64,000 nt of DNA from Lachnospiraceae bacterium (GCA_021628825.1 JAJXRY010000001.1:1736001-1800000), one strand, 5' to 3'. Counted from the stretch's first letter, positions 8,842-17,897 are shown. Translations and numbers: made by a program. The notes: generated by a model not told the origin, from the letters alone.

Positions 8842-11323
8842 CTATAGCCTTCTGCCTTTATTTCCCTTCCGATATATGATATATATGATAACTCCAATCA
8901 ATGCGGTGCCTGCAAAAGCACAGGCAATCAGAATTCCCACATTATTGCCGGAGGTTTTCTCCGGCGCCAGATCAGCACTGTCATCCGGCTCTGAGTCATT
9001 GTCCGCGGGACTGTTATCCACTGCCGGTTTCTGGTTATCCCCGGTATCCTCTGGGCTTTGATCTTCTGTAATCTGATCCTCCGGTGTGTCCGTCGAACCC
9101 GGCTCATAATCTTCGATAAGAGGCTGACTGCTGTCTTTATTTGCGGTCTTTTCGTTATCATTCACTATAAGCTGTGCCGGAGCTGCCTTTGGTTTGGAGC
9201 TTTCACCAGCCTGCTCTGCTTGCTTTATCCAGCCTGCATAAACCGTCCGGTTTCCATTCAGCCGGATCTCCGTAACGGGCTGTGTCAGATTCTGATCCGC
9301 ATACCAGCCGCTAAATTGATAGCCTTCACGGGTTGGGAGGTAGCCGAAAAGATTGATCGTATGTCCTTCGAATGCGCGAACTTCTTTGATGCTGCTTCCA
9401 CCACAGGTATCAAAAGTCAGGGTAGGATAGATAACCGGAGCTGTGCCACTGCTTTCATTCGCATCACCTGTATTGTCATGGTTTGCATTATCATGATTCG
9501 TGTCATTATGTTCTGTTTGAGCGGGAATTACCGGTACTGTATTTCGTTTCCACTTCGCATAGAAGGTCTTATTTCCTGTATCACTGCCGGTAATTTCCGT
9601 AACAGGCGAGCCTGAAAAGCTGCTATCCTCATACCAGCCTTCGTAAGTATAGCCTTCGCGGGTGATGTTGTCTTTCGTCGGCAGAGCTGCACCTATGCCA
9701 CAGGTATAGACGGTTACATCTTTTCCGTCTGCAATCTTGCCTCCATTTGTTTCCAGCTTTACTGTATAAATATTTGCTGACCACTTTGCATAGAGGGTCT
9801 TATCTCCTGTATCAGTACTGCTGATTTCCGTAACAGGAGAGCCGGAGAAGCCGCTGTCCTCATACCAGCCTGCAAAAGTATAGCCTCCGCGGGTGATGTC
9901 ACCTGCTCCCGGTAGAGTTAATGATTTCCCCCGGTATAGCTTTTTTAATCTCCTTACCAGGTGCAATTGTTCCTCCATTTGTTTGCATTGTCACCTGATA
10001 AACTTTATTCCAATGAGCCTCAAGCTTCAGATTATCTGTAACATTATCACTGAAATCCCACTTAGGATTTGGATTTCCAGACACATACCAGCCTTCAAAT
10101 TCATAACCGTCCTGCACAGGAGCTCCGGGATCCTGCGCTTTCTGTCCACGAAGAACTTCCTGTTGAAGAATTGATCCGCCTCCTTTTGTATCAAATTTAA
10201 CCGTAACTTTTGCGCTGTTCTCGATTTGACAACTCCCATCCACGGTGCCGCTAAATATACCGCCTTCTATCTTACAGTTCACCACGAATCCCTTGAAAGT
10301 TGTCATTGAAGCAGCAGAATCCTCAGTACGTATCGTCAGCTTATCCCTATCTATGCTCCATATATACAGTTTTCCTTCCACAATTCCTCCATTTGCATAT
10401 AATACTGCATTTGGAATACTACGTCTATTCTCATCAAATTGAATATTACGTTTAATTGTTCCTCCATACAGATAGAATTCAGCACTACCATAATACGTGA
10501 TGATGGAATCTATCGTTCCTCCATAAATCCTGAGTTTTGCATCCCAATTAATTTGAATTCCATACTCCGATCCATTAATGATTTCCCCTTCCTGCTGACC
10601 TGTATTTTTTATATTCAGTTCACTTGAAGCTCGCAGTGTTATTACATTGTCGCCCATCTCCAGCTTATGACCATTCAAATCCAATGAAACAGTGTAAGGA
10701 CTAAATATTTCCCCAATTTTAAGCTCTTTATCCAGCGTTATATTCTCTCCCAGACGGTAATTTCCAGGCGGAAGCCTATAAATATCGTCTCCGGAAGTTG
10801 ACTCTCTATATTTCCCAATAGTATCCTGCTTCAATTCCTCATCTCCAAGGTTATTGGGAGCCATAACAATTGGCAGTCCATTTGCTCGCAACGTATTTTC
10901 AACATTTATGCCGGAGCTTTCTTCTAATGTCTCCTCCTGTAATTCCCCACTGCTTTCCTTTTCAAATGGGCAGCTTAATCTCCGGCTTATGCAGCCACTT
11001 TCCTCGCTGCATACATGAGTACATTCAGTCGGTTGATCTTCTACGGTTTCCATTACATCATTTCCGGACACAGTACCGGCTCCGGTGGTCTGCGGATAAC
11101 ATTCCAATGTATGTTCATGCACGCAGTTCTCTATCAGCATATAACAGCCTTGCGTATGTTCATGCTCCGGATTTTGCGTCTGCCCTTGCTGCTGTTCCTG
11201 TTTCTGCTCGTATCCAGCCCCTGTTTCAACCGGTTCTGCCGCCCTTGCCGGCACCGATAATAACGTTAGGAGCATACTCATACACAATAATATTCCATAA
11301 ATTCGTTTTGTCCCTTTTCTCAT
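8842..11323 (-). CDS. secreted, membrane-anchored InlB-repeat surface protein (frameshifted)
   Basis: About 826 residues. Signal peptide 1-29 (LLSVPARAAEP), then a Gln/His/Cys-rich region with two HEHT..CY motifs. A beta-helix-like stretch at about 150-380 follows, with repeated YGGTI and LYGGTI turns. Four InlB/Flg_new repeats follow (VTVKFDTKGGG..., GYTFAGWYEDSGFSG..., TLYAKW and similar), then an acidic Pro/Asp/Glu spacer, one TM and a GNKGRRL tail. No LPXTG sorting motif is visible. One shift at the C5 run near 9929-9933 joins the two frames inside the second repeat. The start overlaps the upstream small membrane-protein gene by four bases (ATGA). Likely an adhesin or envelope-interaction protein. 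Confidence 0.85.
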
Positions 11324-11673
11324 TCTGCGCTGTCCTCCCCTTCCGGTAATGAGTTATCTCTTTTTTTATCCCTTGCTCCACGTTCCCTGTCCCGCAGTCT
11401 GATACAGCATAATGTGACGGCAACTGCCAGAACAAAGGAAACAACACTCACAAGCACATAGCTTCCTGCATCTTTATACAGCAGGACAGAACCGTACATG
11501 CCCTGAGCCGCCATCTGTGTATGTCCTGCCACCACATGAAGCATTCCTGCAAGAAAGGCAAATAAAACCATGCACGCCGCAGACCGTCCGTAAATTCCAT
11601 GCCTCTGCTGCTGACAGTTTCTTTCATAAATACGCCGTTTTACCAGTTCCACCCGCTTTTGGTTATTGTACAT
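11320..11673 (-). CDS. small two-TM protein, paralogue of 13675-14040
   Basis: 117 residues: a basic N-terminus with VELVKRRIYER, TM1 at about 31-50, an external loop containing HTQMAAQGMYGSVLLYKD, TM2 at about 69-90 and a highly charged tail. The same plan, including VKRRI, a loop of similar length and VTLxxIRL/VTILGVRV at the end of TM2, is seen in the protein beside the sigma factor. Its stop overlaps the surface-protein start, so the two are co-translated. I do not recognise a named family. A role as chaperone, anchor or sigma-pathway component for the surface protein is inference from context. Confidence 0.75.
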   Translation of the reverse strand: MYNNQKRVELVKRRIYERNCQQQRHGIYGRSAACMVLFAFLAGMLHVVAGHTQMAAQGMYGSVLLYKDAGSYVLVSVVSFVLAVAVTLCCIRLRDRERGARDKKRDNSLPEGEDSAE

Positions 11674-12009
11674 AGGACGTGCAACCTCCTTTTCAAAGCC
11701 TTATTTATAAGGTTTTCCATCTCACATTATTTCTTAGCTATTTTCTTACCATTCCGATATCCCGGATACAGGCCAAGTCCTTTTTTTGTAACGCATTTTC
11801 TAAGATCCTGTTTGTTCTATATATATTTAGGTACAAAAAGTTCCAAAAACTCTCACCCACATTTATAAAAAATTGGTGGTCTCATTTTCCCCCTCAATTG
11901 CCAAAGTAAATTCCAGTCGCTCTATCCTTAAAGCTGAAATAACTTTGTGCCATTGTATTCCACATCTTTTCCAGACAGAAAAAAAGACGCAAGCCACATT
12001 TCTATGACT
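11674..12009. other. leader and upstream region of the surface-protein unit
   Basis: About 145 bases of leader follow the promoter-like box at 11817-11854 on the minus strand. Within it a segment like TTAGAAAATGCGTTAC recurs in the leader of the 14897 gene. No open frame here is convincing. The rest up to 12009 is AT-rich and shows nothing further. Confidence 0.5.
11817..11854 (-). promoter_or_regulatory. shared promoter-like box A
   Basis: Read on the minus strand: GAGAGTTTTTGGAACTTTTT, then GTACCTAAATATATATAG. The box at 14801-14840, upstream of the other secreted-protein gene, has the same order and spacing to within two bases, with TTTTTGTACCTAA and TATATATAG identical. It is a good candidate for recognition by the ECF-type sigma factor encoded between the two units, but this is inferred from position and conservation alone. 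Confidence 0.6.
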
Positions 12010-12281
12010 CACGCCTTTTCACCTGCTCAGTTCAGTATTTCCCTCTGGCTTCTCAATCATTTTTGGACTTTTTTTCCTTGCTTTTTCTCTCCCTTATATC
12101 CATTTTTCATCTGCTCAGTTCGGTATTTCACTCTGGTTTCACGTTCATTTTTGGACTTTTTTTCCTGCTTTTTCTTTGCTTTATGTCCATTTTCACCTGT
12201 TCAGTTCAGTATTTCTCTCTCGCTTCACGTTCATTTTTGGACTTTTTTTCTCTGCTTTTTCTCGGTCTTATGTCCATACGG
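12010..12281 (-). repeat. tandem array of three 86-88-bp units with GGAC/GTCC hairpins
   Basis: Units begin with CTGCTCAG or CTGTTCAG at 12023, 12111 and 12197. Each carries TTTTGGACTTTTTTTC and, 20-25 bases later, TTATGTCC or TTATATCC. On the minus strand each unit can fold as ATGGACAT...AAAGTCCA with an A-rich loop. Related hairpin units occur at 40262-40359. Open frames across this array are products of its composition. Confidence 0.8.
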
Positions 12282-12394
12282 AAGAGTACGGAAGACTGCG
12301 GACTACGAAAAGCTGCACTGAGGCGGAAAAGGTTAACTATCATTTATCGGCAAGAGAAATTCATAAGTCAGAATAACAGTAACCTTCCCAGAAT

Positions 12395-13064
12395 TCAGAA
12401 TCCGGAATCCAGAATCTGGAATCCGGAATGCGGGATCACACCCTTTTTTGTTCCAAAAAAACTGCTTTTTCCGACTGCCATAAGCAAAGCCGGCAGAATG
12501 TAGGCAATATATTGTGCCGTGCTGCCATGGGCAATCAAAAGATTATAGATTGCATGAAACGTGATGGCAGCCCCTAATAGTCCACAGGTTCCGGCCACCT
12601 TCAGCCATGTACGCTGCCACGCATATGCAAGTCCGGCTCCGACAATCACGCCACAGACGACATGCATCGCTCCCGTTCCGAATCCCCGGAAGAAGATCAG
12701 TGAAAAATGACCTGCTCCATTCTGGGTCAAATAACAGATGTTTTCAAATGTTGCAAAGGAAACTGCAATAGTAATCGCCGCATTTTTGATGCGTACCGGT
12801 TCCGGTTCAAACACCAGCAGATAAAACAGAAGTGGAAGAAGCTTCATCACTTCCTCCGTCACCGGAGCAATTTCCACGGCAGCTGCCAGCTCATCCGACT
12901 GATAAATTGCAGCAAAGAAGGTATTAATATAGGCAGAAAACAGGCACACTCCCATTCCGGCAATACAAAACAGGAAGAAGCGGAGCTGCTTTTTCCCCAT
13001 GCAGAGCGCGGCAATCAGCAACGGTGATACCATACAGATAAATACATTTTTCTATGTAAGTCAT
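12395..13064 (-). CDS. prsW: PrsW-type intramembrane protease (frameshift at start)
   Basis: About 222 residues, polytopic. Family hallmarks are EIAPVTEEVMKLLPLL (EExxK), VSFATFENICYL (FxxxEN), MHVVCGVIVGAG and ITFHAIYNLL. PrsW proteins cut membrane anti-sigma factors in Bacillus subtilis (RsiW) and Clostridioides difficile (RsiT), starting release of an ECF sigma. The ATG at 13064 overlaps the upstream stop (ATGA); reading from it gives MTYIE, then a shift at the A5 run near 13050 leads into VFICMVSPLLIAAL. In the given frame the first usable Met is 13033. Last gene of the sigma-factor operon. Its last codons run into a TCCGGA/TCTGGA palindrome. Confidence 0.85.
12402..12426. repeat. imperfect palindrome at the prsW 3' end
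   Basis: Reads CCGGAATCCAGA, then ATCTGGAATCCGG, symmetrical except for the central A bases. It overlaps the last codons of prsW. A terminator role is possible, although no T-run follows on the minus strand. Confidence 0.5.
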
Positions 13065-13697
13065 GCTTCCACCGCCTTTCTCGTTGCCGGAAATAATCCC
13101 AGCAGGCTGCCTGTCAGCAAAATATCCATCCAGAAATATGGATTTCCTATGGAATCGCTGCTAAAGAAGCAGCCTGTTGTCCATAAGGCATATTCTGCGG
13201 CAATATACCAGAGAACCCCTATATGAAAGTACTGTCTGCTGCGTGCCACTCCTACCTGTTTTTCTCGTGAAAATAAGTCCCCGAACAGAGCAATAGGAAA
13301 TGACCATCATCATTCCACACCAGAGCAGGTTTGACAGAATATCCCCGTAAAAACAGTAAAATACACACAAAAAGGCGCCGAGCAATACTGAAATCCATGC
13401 TGTCCGGCACGGAAAGGTACGTTCTGTTTCATCTGACAGAGTATATTGTAGAATACGAAGAAAGATAATACTTGCAATCCATCCAAACTCTGATACATAG
13501 AACACCTGGGGCGTTTTCAAAAATAAAATCAGATAAAGTGTCCAGTAAAGAGAGCCCAATGCAAAGCATCCATAAAAACAGGTGAGCAGAAAATATACCT
13601 GTTTACGGCTCCGGCGATAATAAATCCCCGAAAGACAAACCCCAAGCAGCGTAACCAGAAACTGCAAAACATTTTCAATCAGCTCCATCCTCTTCAT
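13061..13697 (-). CDS. polytopic membrane protein of unknown function (frameshifted)
   Basis: About 212 residues with about seven hydrophobic segments, beginning MELIENVLQFLVTLLGVCLSG. I recognise no family. Two frames join at the T5 run near 13258-13262 (...RGLIFTRK then QVGVARSRQYFHIGVL...). It overlaps the preceding small membrane-protein gene by about 14-23 bases and the prsW start by four bases, so all are co-expressed. Position between a sigma factor and PrsW suggests a part in signal sensing or anti-sigma handling, but no motif shows this. Confidence 0.7.
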
Positions 13698-14040
13698 CCC
13701 CCTTATCCCCGGTATTCTGCTGTGTCTTATTCAAGTGATGGACACGGACGCCGAGAATCGTAACGCACACACCAAGAAGGAATGCCACCAGTCCTATGAT
13801 TATGTAAGAAAGGGCATTGCTGTTATGGAAGATGCTTGCCGTCATCCCATAGTGGGAATAGCTGTCCGTACTGATTTGACCGGCAATCCCCGGCATAAAA
13901 GCGGACAGACCTGCAATAACCAGAAGACTTGCTGCCACAACTGAAGCCATAACAATCCGGCTCCGCTGCAGCTTGTCCTTCCTCTTCTTCTGTTCTATCC
14001 GACGCTTTACTTCAACAACACGTTCCTCATTACTCCGCAT
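13675..14040 (-). CDS. small two-TM protein, candidate anti-sigma/PrsW substrate
   Basis: 121 residues: cytoplasmic basic helix (EVKRRIEQKKRKDKLQRSR), TM1 about 29-50, external loop with ISTDSYSHYGMTASIFHN, TM2 about 75-97, and an acidic DKGDEEDGAD tail. It starts inside the 3' end of the sigma gene (11-base overlap), the usual place for an anti-sigma gene. It lacks a zinc-binding HxxxCxxC motif, so it is not a classical ZAS anti-sigma. Paralogue of the protein at 11320-11673. Both the anti-sigma and the PrsW-substrate roles are inference. Confidence 0.75.
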   Translation of the reverse strand: MRSNEERVVEVKRRIEQKKRKDKLQRSRIVMASVVAASLLVIAGLSAFMPGIAGQISTDSYSHYGMTASIFHNSNALSYIIIGLVAFLLGVCVTILGVRVHHLNKTQQNTGDKGDEEDGAD

Positions 14041-14601
14041 TTGAAATTCCCTCCCGTTCCAATAATCCCCGCAGGCTCGCTTTTCCCCGGTACACGATAT
14101 TGGTAATCTGCTTTACCGTTTTTTTCCCATAATCTCAGCCGCCTGCAGATAGCTCATGCCCTCGAAATAAATCAGGTAAAGTGCCTCCCGATAGGCAGGA
14201 TTCAACTCAAGCATACATAAATGAAGGATCCGGTTGCGCTCCTTTGTCCGTACAACCTCCTCCACTAAGATTTTTCCTTCCGGTTCCTCAACCAGATCAT
14301 CCATGCTGAAGGAGTGCCTCCGCCTGCTTTTATGCCGCAGCGCCATATGACGCGCCGCCTTATACATATATGCCTTAAGTCCGCCATCCCGTATGGATGG
14401 CTTTTTTTCGTAAACAAATAGGAAAAAAACATCAATCATCAGGTCTTCTGCCTCATGAAGATCGTGCAGATAGCCATTGATATATAAAGTCAGGGAATTG
14501 CCGTACTTCTGCATCAGGCTGTCCAGCCCTGTTTCATCCCCGCTTAAGTATTGCCTGTATAAGTCTTCATCCTTTTTGCATTGAAAAAAATCCTTCATCA
14601 T
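14030..14601 (-). CDS. ECF-type RNA polymerase sigma factor (frameshift near end)
   Basis: About 190 residues. Region 2 lies at about 10-95 (MQKYGNSLTLYINGYL, HEAEDLMIDVFFLFV, AYMYKAARHMAL). Region 4 lies at about 125-185 (LNPAYREALYLIYFEGMSYLQAAEIMGKK). The A7 run at about 14120-14126 creates an early stop; A8 restores TVKQITNIVYRGKASLRGLLEREG, the rest of the region 4 helix, ending at 14030 inside the next gene. First gene of an operon sigma, small membrane protein, membrane protein, prsW. Likely directs transcription of the flanking secreted-protein units that share an upstream box. Confidence 0.88.
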
Positions 14602-14658
14602 AAGTAATGTATTCCTTCCAGCAAATCCCCTCCGCAGCCGCCCCGACTGCTTTAGTTC

Positions 14659-14689
14659 ATTATATAAAGTTCATTTTTTTGAATGTCTA
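14659..14689 (-). promoter_or_regulatory. promoter of the sigma-factor operon
   Basis: Minus strand TAGACA (14689-14684), 17 bases, TATATA (14666-14661), extended as TATATAAT. A sigma-A type promoter about 60 bases before the sigma-factor ATG. It does not resemble the shared box, so the operon does not appear to autoregulate through that motif. Confidence 0.6.
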
Positions 14690-14800
14690 CTAATTTATAC
14701 CTTTTTAAAAATATTGTAATTTCAGCTTCTTCCTATTATAAATGATAGAAAATGAACGGGCACTTTTTAATTTTGGTCAGTAAAAAAAGGAAATGATGGA

Positions 14801-14840
14801 GAGAGTTTTTTTCAAAATTTTTGTACCTAAGTATATATAG
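14801..14840 (+). promoter_or_regulatory. shared promoter-like box B
   Basis: GAGAGTTTTTTTCAAAATTT, then TTGTACCTAAGTATATATAG, about 57 bases before the ATG of the secreted protein at 14897. Same core as box A at 11817-11854. Similarity continues downstream (TTAGAGAAAAATGCATTAC here, TTAGAAAATGCGTTAC there). Confidence 0.6.
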
Positions 14841-14896
14841 GATATATATAATTTTTAGAGAAAAATGCATTACGGTAAAAAGGAGGACAACAGAAA

Positions 14897-15826
14897 ATGA
14901 GAAAGAAACTATACAGGAATTTAACAACACTGGTACTTATGTTTGCATTGGCGATTGGAACATTTATCGGTACTACAATGGATGTTTTGGCAGCAGCTCA
15001 AAACTTTAATGTTGATATTACAGCATCTGCTGATGAAATACAAAGTGCAGGAGAAAATATCATATTTGGACCTGGGGATAGTATAACTTATAAAAGTTCT
15101 GAAATAGGATCTAATACAATTGTAATTTATCTCAGAAATGGTTCTGCTAGTATTAATCAGCATAGTTATGGTAGCATATCATATTTTTGATAACTGCTTA
15201 GTTTTTCCCTGATAAATATACACTCGGTGAAAAAACCTATATAAATCCGGAATGGAAATTAACCTCAGTCAAGTTCCTTTCAACTTTTCAAAACTATCGC
15301 ATATTATATTTATACTTTGACGTTTGCAGCGAAGCAGAGCCGGATCCCAATCCTGAAGAGAAGCCGGATACAACAGCAGTTTCCAAAGCTTCTACCTCCA
15401 ATTCTTATGCTCCATCCCACGAATGTAACTTCCAATGGGTAACGACAGTAGAACCGCAGCCCGGTGTAGATGGTCTGGTAGAATATAAGTGTGTAACCTG
15501 CGGTATGGTTAAGGAATCCCAGCCCATTCCAGCAGGTATGGCTACGGTCAAAAACCTGTACGGCTTCATTAAGGACGCTCCGGAAAACGGAACTGTTACA
15601 ACTGATTTTGGTAAGCTCCATACCATCAGCGATTATCTGTTGAAGAAAAATGGCAGAACGCAGCGATGCCACTGTGACTATTCAGTTTGAGTACAAGAAT
15701 CAGAAATTACAGATTACTTTCCCTGCCGGAACCGATTATACTCCGATTCTGACAGATACCGACACCATGTATGGCTTCTATGGAGTTGCAGCCAAGCTTG
15801 GATTAACGGTTACAGAACGGCAATAA
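14897..15826 (+). CDS. secreted protein with Cys/His ribbon-like repeat (frameshifted)
   Basis: About 308 residues when joined. Signal peptide 1-33 (LVLMFALAIGTFIGTTMDVLA then A). A first domain follows (FNVDITASADEIQSAGENI). An acidic Pro linker (SEAEPDPNPEEKPDT) precedes a C-terminal domain with HECNFQW, then EYKCVTCGMVKESQPIPAG, a C/H ribbon-like segment common in clostridial surface proteins, and a last segment with VTIQFEYKNQKLQITFPAG. AAAAAGGAGGACAAC gives a strong ribosome-binding site. Shifts are at T5 15183-15187, T5 15203-15207 and A5 near 15648. Transcribed alone, divergent from the sigma operon. Confidence 0.75.
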
Positions 15827-15869
15827 TTCAAGATGTATGTTCAATCTATAAAGAGGATTTGAATACAGG

Positions 15870-15907
15870 ATAAGGCACACAGGAATTGACCTGTGTGCCT
15901 TATTTCT
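15870..15907 (+). terminator. strong terminator after the secreted-protein gene
   Basis: A perfect 14-bp stem ATAAGGCACACAGG / CCTGTGTGCCTTAT (15870-15883 and 15890-15903) with a six-base loop, followed by TTCT. Ends the 14897 transcript. Confidence 0.9.
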
Positions 15908-15940
15908 AATATATTTTTAACGGCTTAAGCATGTAATTTT

Positions 15941-16003
15941 TATATATTTTTCGAGTGTTTTTGTTTTATATTTTTCGAGTGTTTTGTTTTATGTTTTTCG
16001 AAT
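15941..16003. repeat. about 23-bp tandem repeat
   Basis: Three units of TATATTTTTCGAGTGTTTTG type, the last truncated, between the terminator and the azlD stop codon. No function is evident. Confidence 0.7.
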
Positions 16004-16014
16004 TCAGATCCATT

Positions 16015-16338
16015 TTAAAAGAAATACAACAACAGCATATACGCCGCTGTTCCAAGAAAGATGCTTAAAAAGGTACTTCGTTTAAAATGATAGCTGACAG
16101 CAACAACCAGTACCGCAAGCAGCTTCCGGATGCCGATTCCGGTAAAGTCACCGGGCACATCCTTCAGGCAGTAAATAATCAGAACCGCCATAATTGCAGA
16201 AGGAAGCATTTCCCCCAGCTTCTGCAGCCAGTCCGGCATTTTCCTTTCTCCGGAAAAAATCAGAAACGGCAGGGCTCGAAGTCCAAACGTAATCGCCGCG
16301 GATAACACAATGGCGGCCGCAAGCATTGGTGTACTCAT
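16015..16338 (-). CDS. azlD: AzlD, branched-chain amino acid exporter small subunit
   Basis: 107 residues, four TMs: TPMLAAAIVLSAAITFGLRALPF, then SGERKMPDWLQKLGEMLP, then two further segments. The LRALPF and LPSAIMAVLIIY features are typical of AzlD. The ATG at 16338 overlaps the azlC stop (ATGA) and follows AAAGGAGGCAGCAGA; the open frame extends further upstream but that part lies over azlC. With AzlC it forms the two-subunit exporter of branched-chain amino acids, including toxic analogues such as azaleucine. Confidence 0.9.
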   Translation of the reverse strand: MSTPMLAAAIVLSAAITFGLRALPFLIFSGERKMPDWLQKLGEMLPSAIMAVLIIYCLKDVPGDFTGIGIRKLLAVLVVAVSYHFKRSTFLSIFLGTAAYMLLLYFF

Positions 16339-17021
16339 TCTGCTGCCTCCTTTCTCCCTGCAAAGAACAGAATCCCGGAAACAAGAAGTAACGCCGGGAG
16401 GATAAAGCTGCTCTGTCCGAAGATCAGCAGGCACACAATTCCACAGGTAAGACCTGCCAGTGCCGGTATATGGCTGGATGCCTTTTTCCACTGATCCATA
16501 AAAATAATCACAAACAATGCCGTCATACAGAAGTCAATTCCTTCCAATTCAAAGGGAATCAACTGTCCCAGCACCGCACCGGCCACCGTTGCTGCCATCC
16601 AGTAGCAGTGGCTTAGAAGTGCAACTCCGAACATCGTGTCTTCCTTTTCCTTCCGGGGAAGCTCCAGCGTACAGTTCACGGCATAGGTTTCATCCGTCAG
16701 ACTATGAATCATATACAGCTTCCGCTTTCCCATCCGCTTGAAATCATTTAAGAATGTCAGACTGTAAAAGCTCTGACGGCTGTTCATCAACAGTGCTGTA
16801 ATCGCAATCGTCAGTAAGGATGCCCCTGTACTTAAAAAGGTAATCAGCACGAACTGGAATGCACCCGTATATACGGTCATGCTCAATAACAGAGCCACAT
16901 ACCACGGAAATCCGGTTTCTTCCATCATAATTCCATAGGCTGCACCCAGAAAAAAATAGCTGCACATAATTGGCAGTGATTTCACAAATGCCAGTTTCCA
17001 TGTTTCTTTTGAAATCTTCAC
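16335..17021 (-). CDS. azlC: AzlC, branched-chain amino acid exporter large subunit
   Basis: 228 residues, about seven to eight TMs. Family features: PIMCSYFFLGAAYGIMME at the N-terminus, YTGAFQFVLITFL, the LLMNSRQSFYSLTFL segment and DETYAVN. Intact and coupled to azlD by an ATGA overlap. A GNAT gene ends 12 bases before the azlC stop side of the pair on the same strand, so read-through from the GNAT gene is likely not needed. No Lrp-type regulator is adjacent. Confidence 0.93.
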   Translation of the reverse strand: MKISKETWKLAFVKSLPIMCSYFFLGAAYGIMMEETGFPWYVALLLSMTVYTGAFQFVLITFLSTGASLLTIAITALLMNSRQSFYSLTFLNDFKRMGKRKLYMIHSLTDETYAVNCTLELPRKEKEDTMFGVALLSHCYWMAATVAGAVLGQLIPFELEGIDFCMTALFVIIFMDQWKKASSHIPALAGLTCGIVCLLIFGQSSFILPALLLVSGILFFAGRKEAAE

Positions 17022-17032
17022 TTTATTTTCCC

Positions 17033-17600
17033 CTACAGTTCATGATAATAAGGACAAATATCCTCATAGTGTCCGTCTTTCATACGGAATCCCTTCGGGA
17101 TCGTTCCAAGCTGTGTGAACCCAAGCCGTTCATACAGATGCCGCGCATGAACATTGGTTGCCACAACCGCATTAAACTGAAGCACTCCATAGCCGTGCTC
17201 TTTTCCCTGAATCAGACAGTCCTTAACAAGCTGCTCCCCGATATGTAAGCCACGGGAATCCCCGGAAACTGCATAGCTTGCATTGCAGATATGTCCACAA
17301 CGGCCAACATTGTTGGGATGCAGAATGTACAATCCATAAATCTTTCCGGATTTCAAATCATTTCTAGCTCCTTCGTTTAGGAAAGCATCTTCCGGTTTTT
17401 TTGCTCTTCGATATTCATTGGGTCTGCAATGACTTCTGCCACTCCACAATATGTCTGCTGTGCGAAGAACTCTCTTCCACTTACCTTATCCAGTAATTCT
17501 TCCTGCGGAAATGCAACTCCGTCCTCTACCACTTCATTCCAGATGCGGATCATCTCAGGAAGATCCTTCTTCTCGTATTTTTCTTATTTTTAATCTCCAT
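17033..17600 (-). CDS. GNAT N-acetyltransferase (multiply frameshifted)
   Basis: About 187 residues when joined. N-terminus in one frame: MEIKIRKYEKKDLPEMIRIW, then NEVVEDGVAFPQEELLD. C-terminal half: GLYILHPNNVGRCGHICNAS, then SRGLHIGEQLVKDCL (acetyl-CoA loop) and NVHARHLYERLGFTQLGTIP. Shifts at A5 runs near 17586 and 17579 and at about 17398-17402. The closest type is a phosphinothricin/ribosomal-N-acetyltransferase-like enzyme, but the substrate cannot be told. It is upstream of azlC and may be co-transcribed with it. Confidence 0.75.
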
Positions 17601-17681
17601 TGTTTGATATTACCTTGTACAAATCAATCATGTGTATAATCTTGTTTCTTGTTTTGTATCTTTGCTTATTTCTTCTCTTCC

Positions 17682-17871
17682 TGGGTATTTGTTCTACTTT
17701 TCATCTCTCATACCCAGTACTTTCTCTTTCATTGGGTACAGTAACTTTATTTTGTCTTCCATACCCATACTTCTTCTTTTCTTTGGGTACTCGATTTACT
17801 TTTCATCTCTCATACCCAATACTTTCTCTTTCATTGGGTACAGTAGCTTCAATTTCTCCTTCCATACCCAG
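17682..17871. repeat. array of alternating TGGGTA / TACCCA hairpins
   Basis: TGGGTA occurs at 17682, 17733, 17784 and 17835; TACCCA at 17710, 17762, 17812 and 17866. The period is close to 51 bp and full 102-bp doubles are nearly identical (TACTTTTCATCTCTCATACC at 17696 and 17798). Each neighbouring pair can form a 6-bp stem. It lies between the M20 peptidase and the GNAT gene, both minus strand. No open frame here is credible. Confidence 0.8.
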
Positions 17872-17897
17872 TACTACTATTTTTTTGTCACATAACC

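Noticed and set aside
12010..12503. Plus-strand frames of up to 146 codons rich in Phe/Leu/Ser.
   Set aside because: They are translations of the 86-88-bp tandem array with near-identical segments repeated; no start signal.
17682..17871. Possible CRISPR array.
   Set aside because: Units alternate with their complements and the intervening DNA is itself repeated, so there are no unique spacers and no cas genes.
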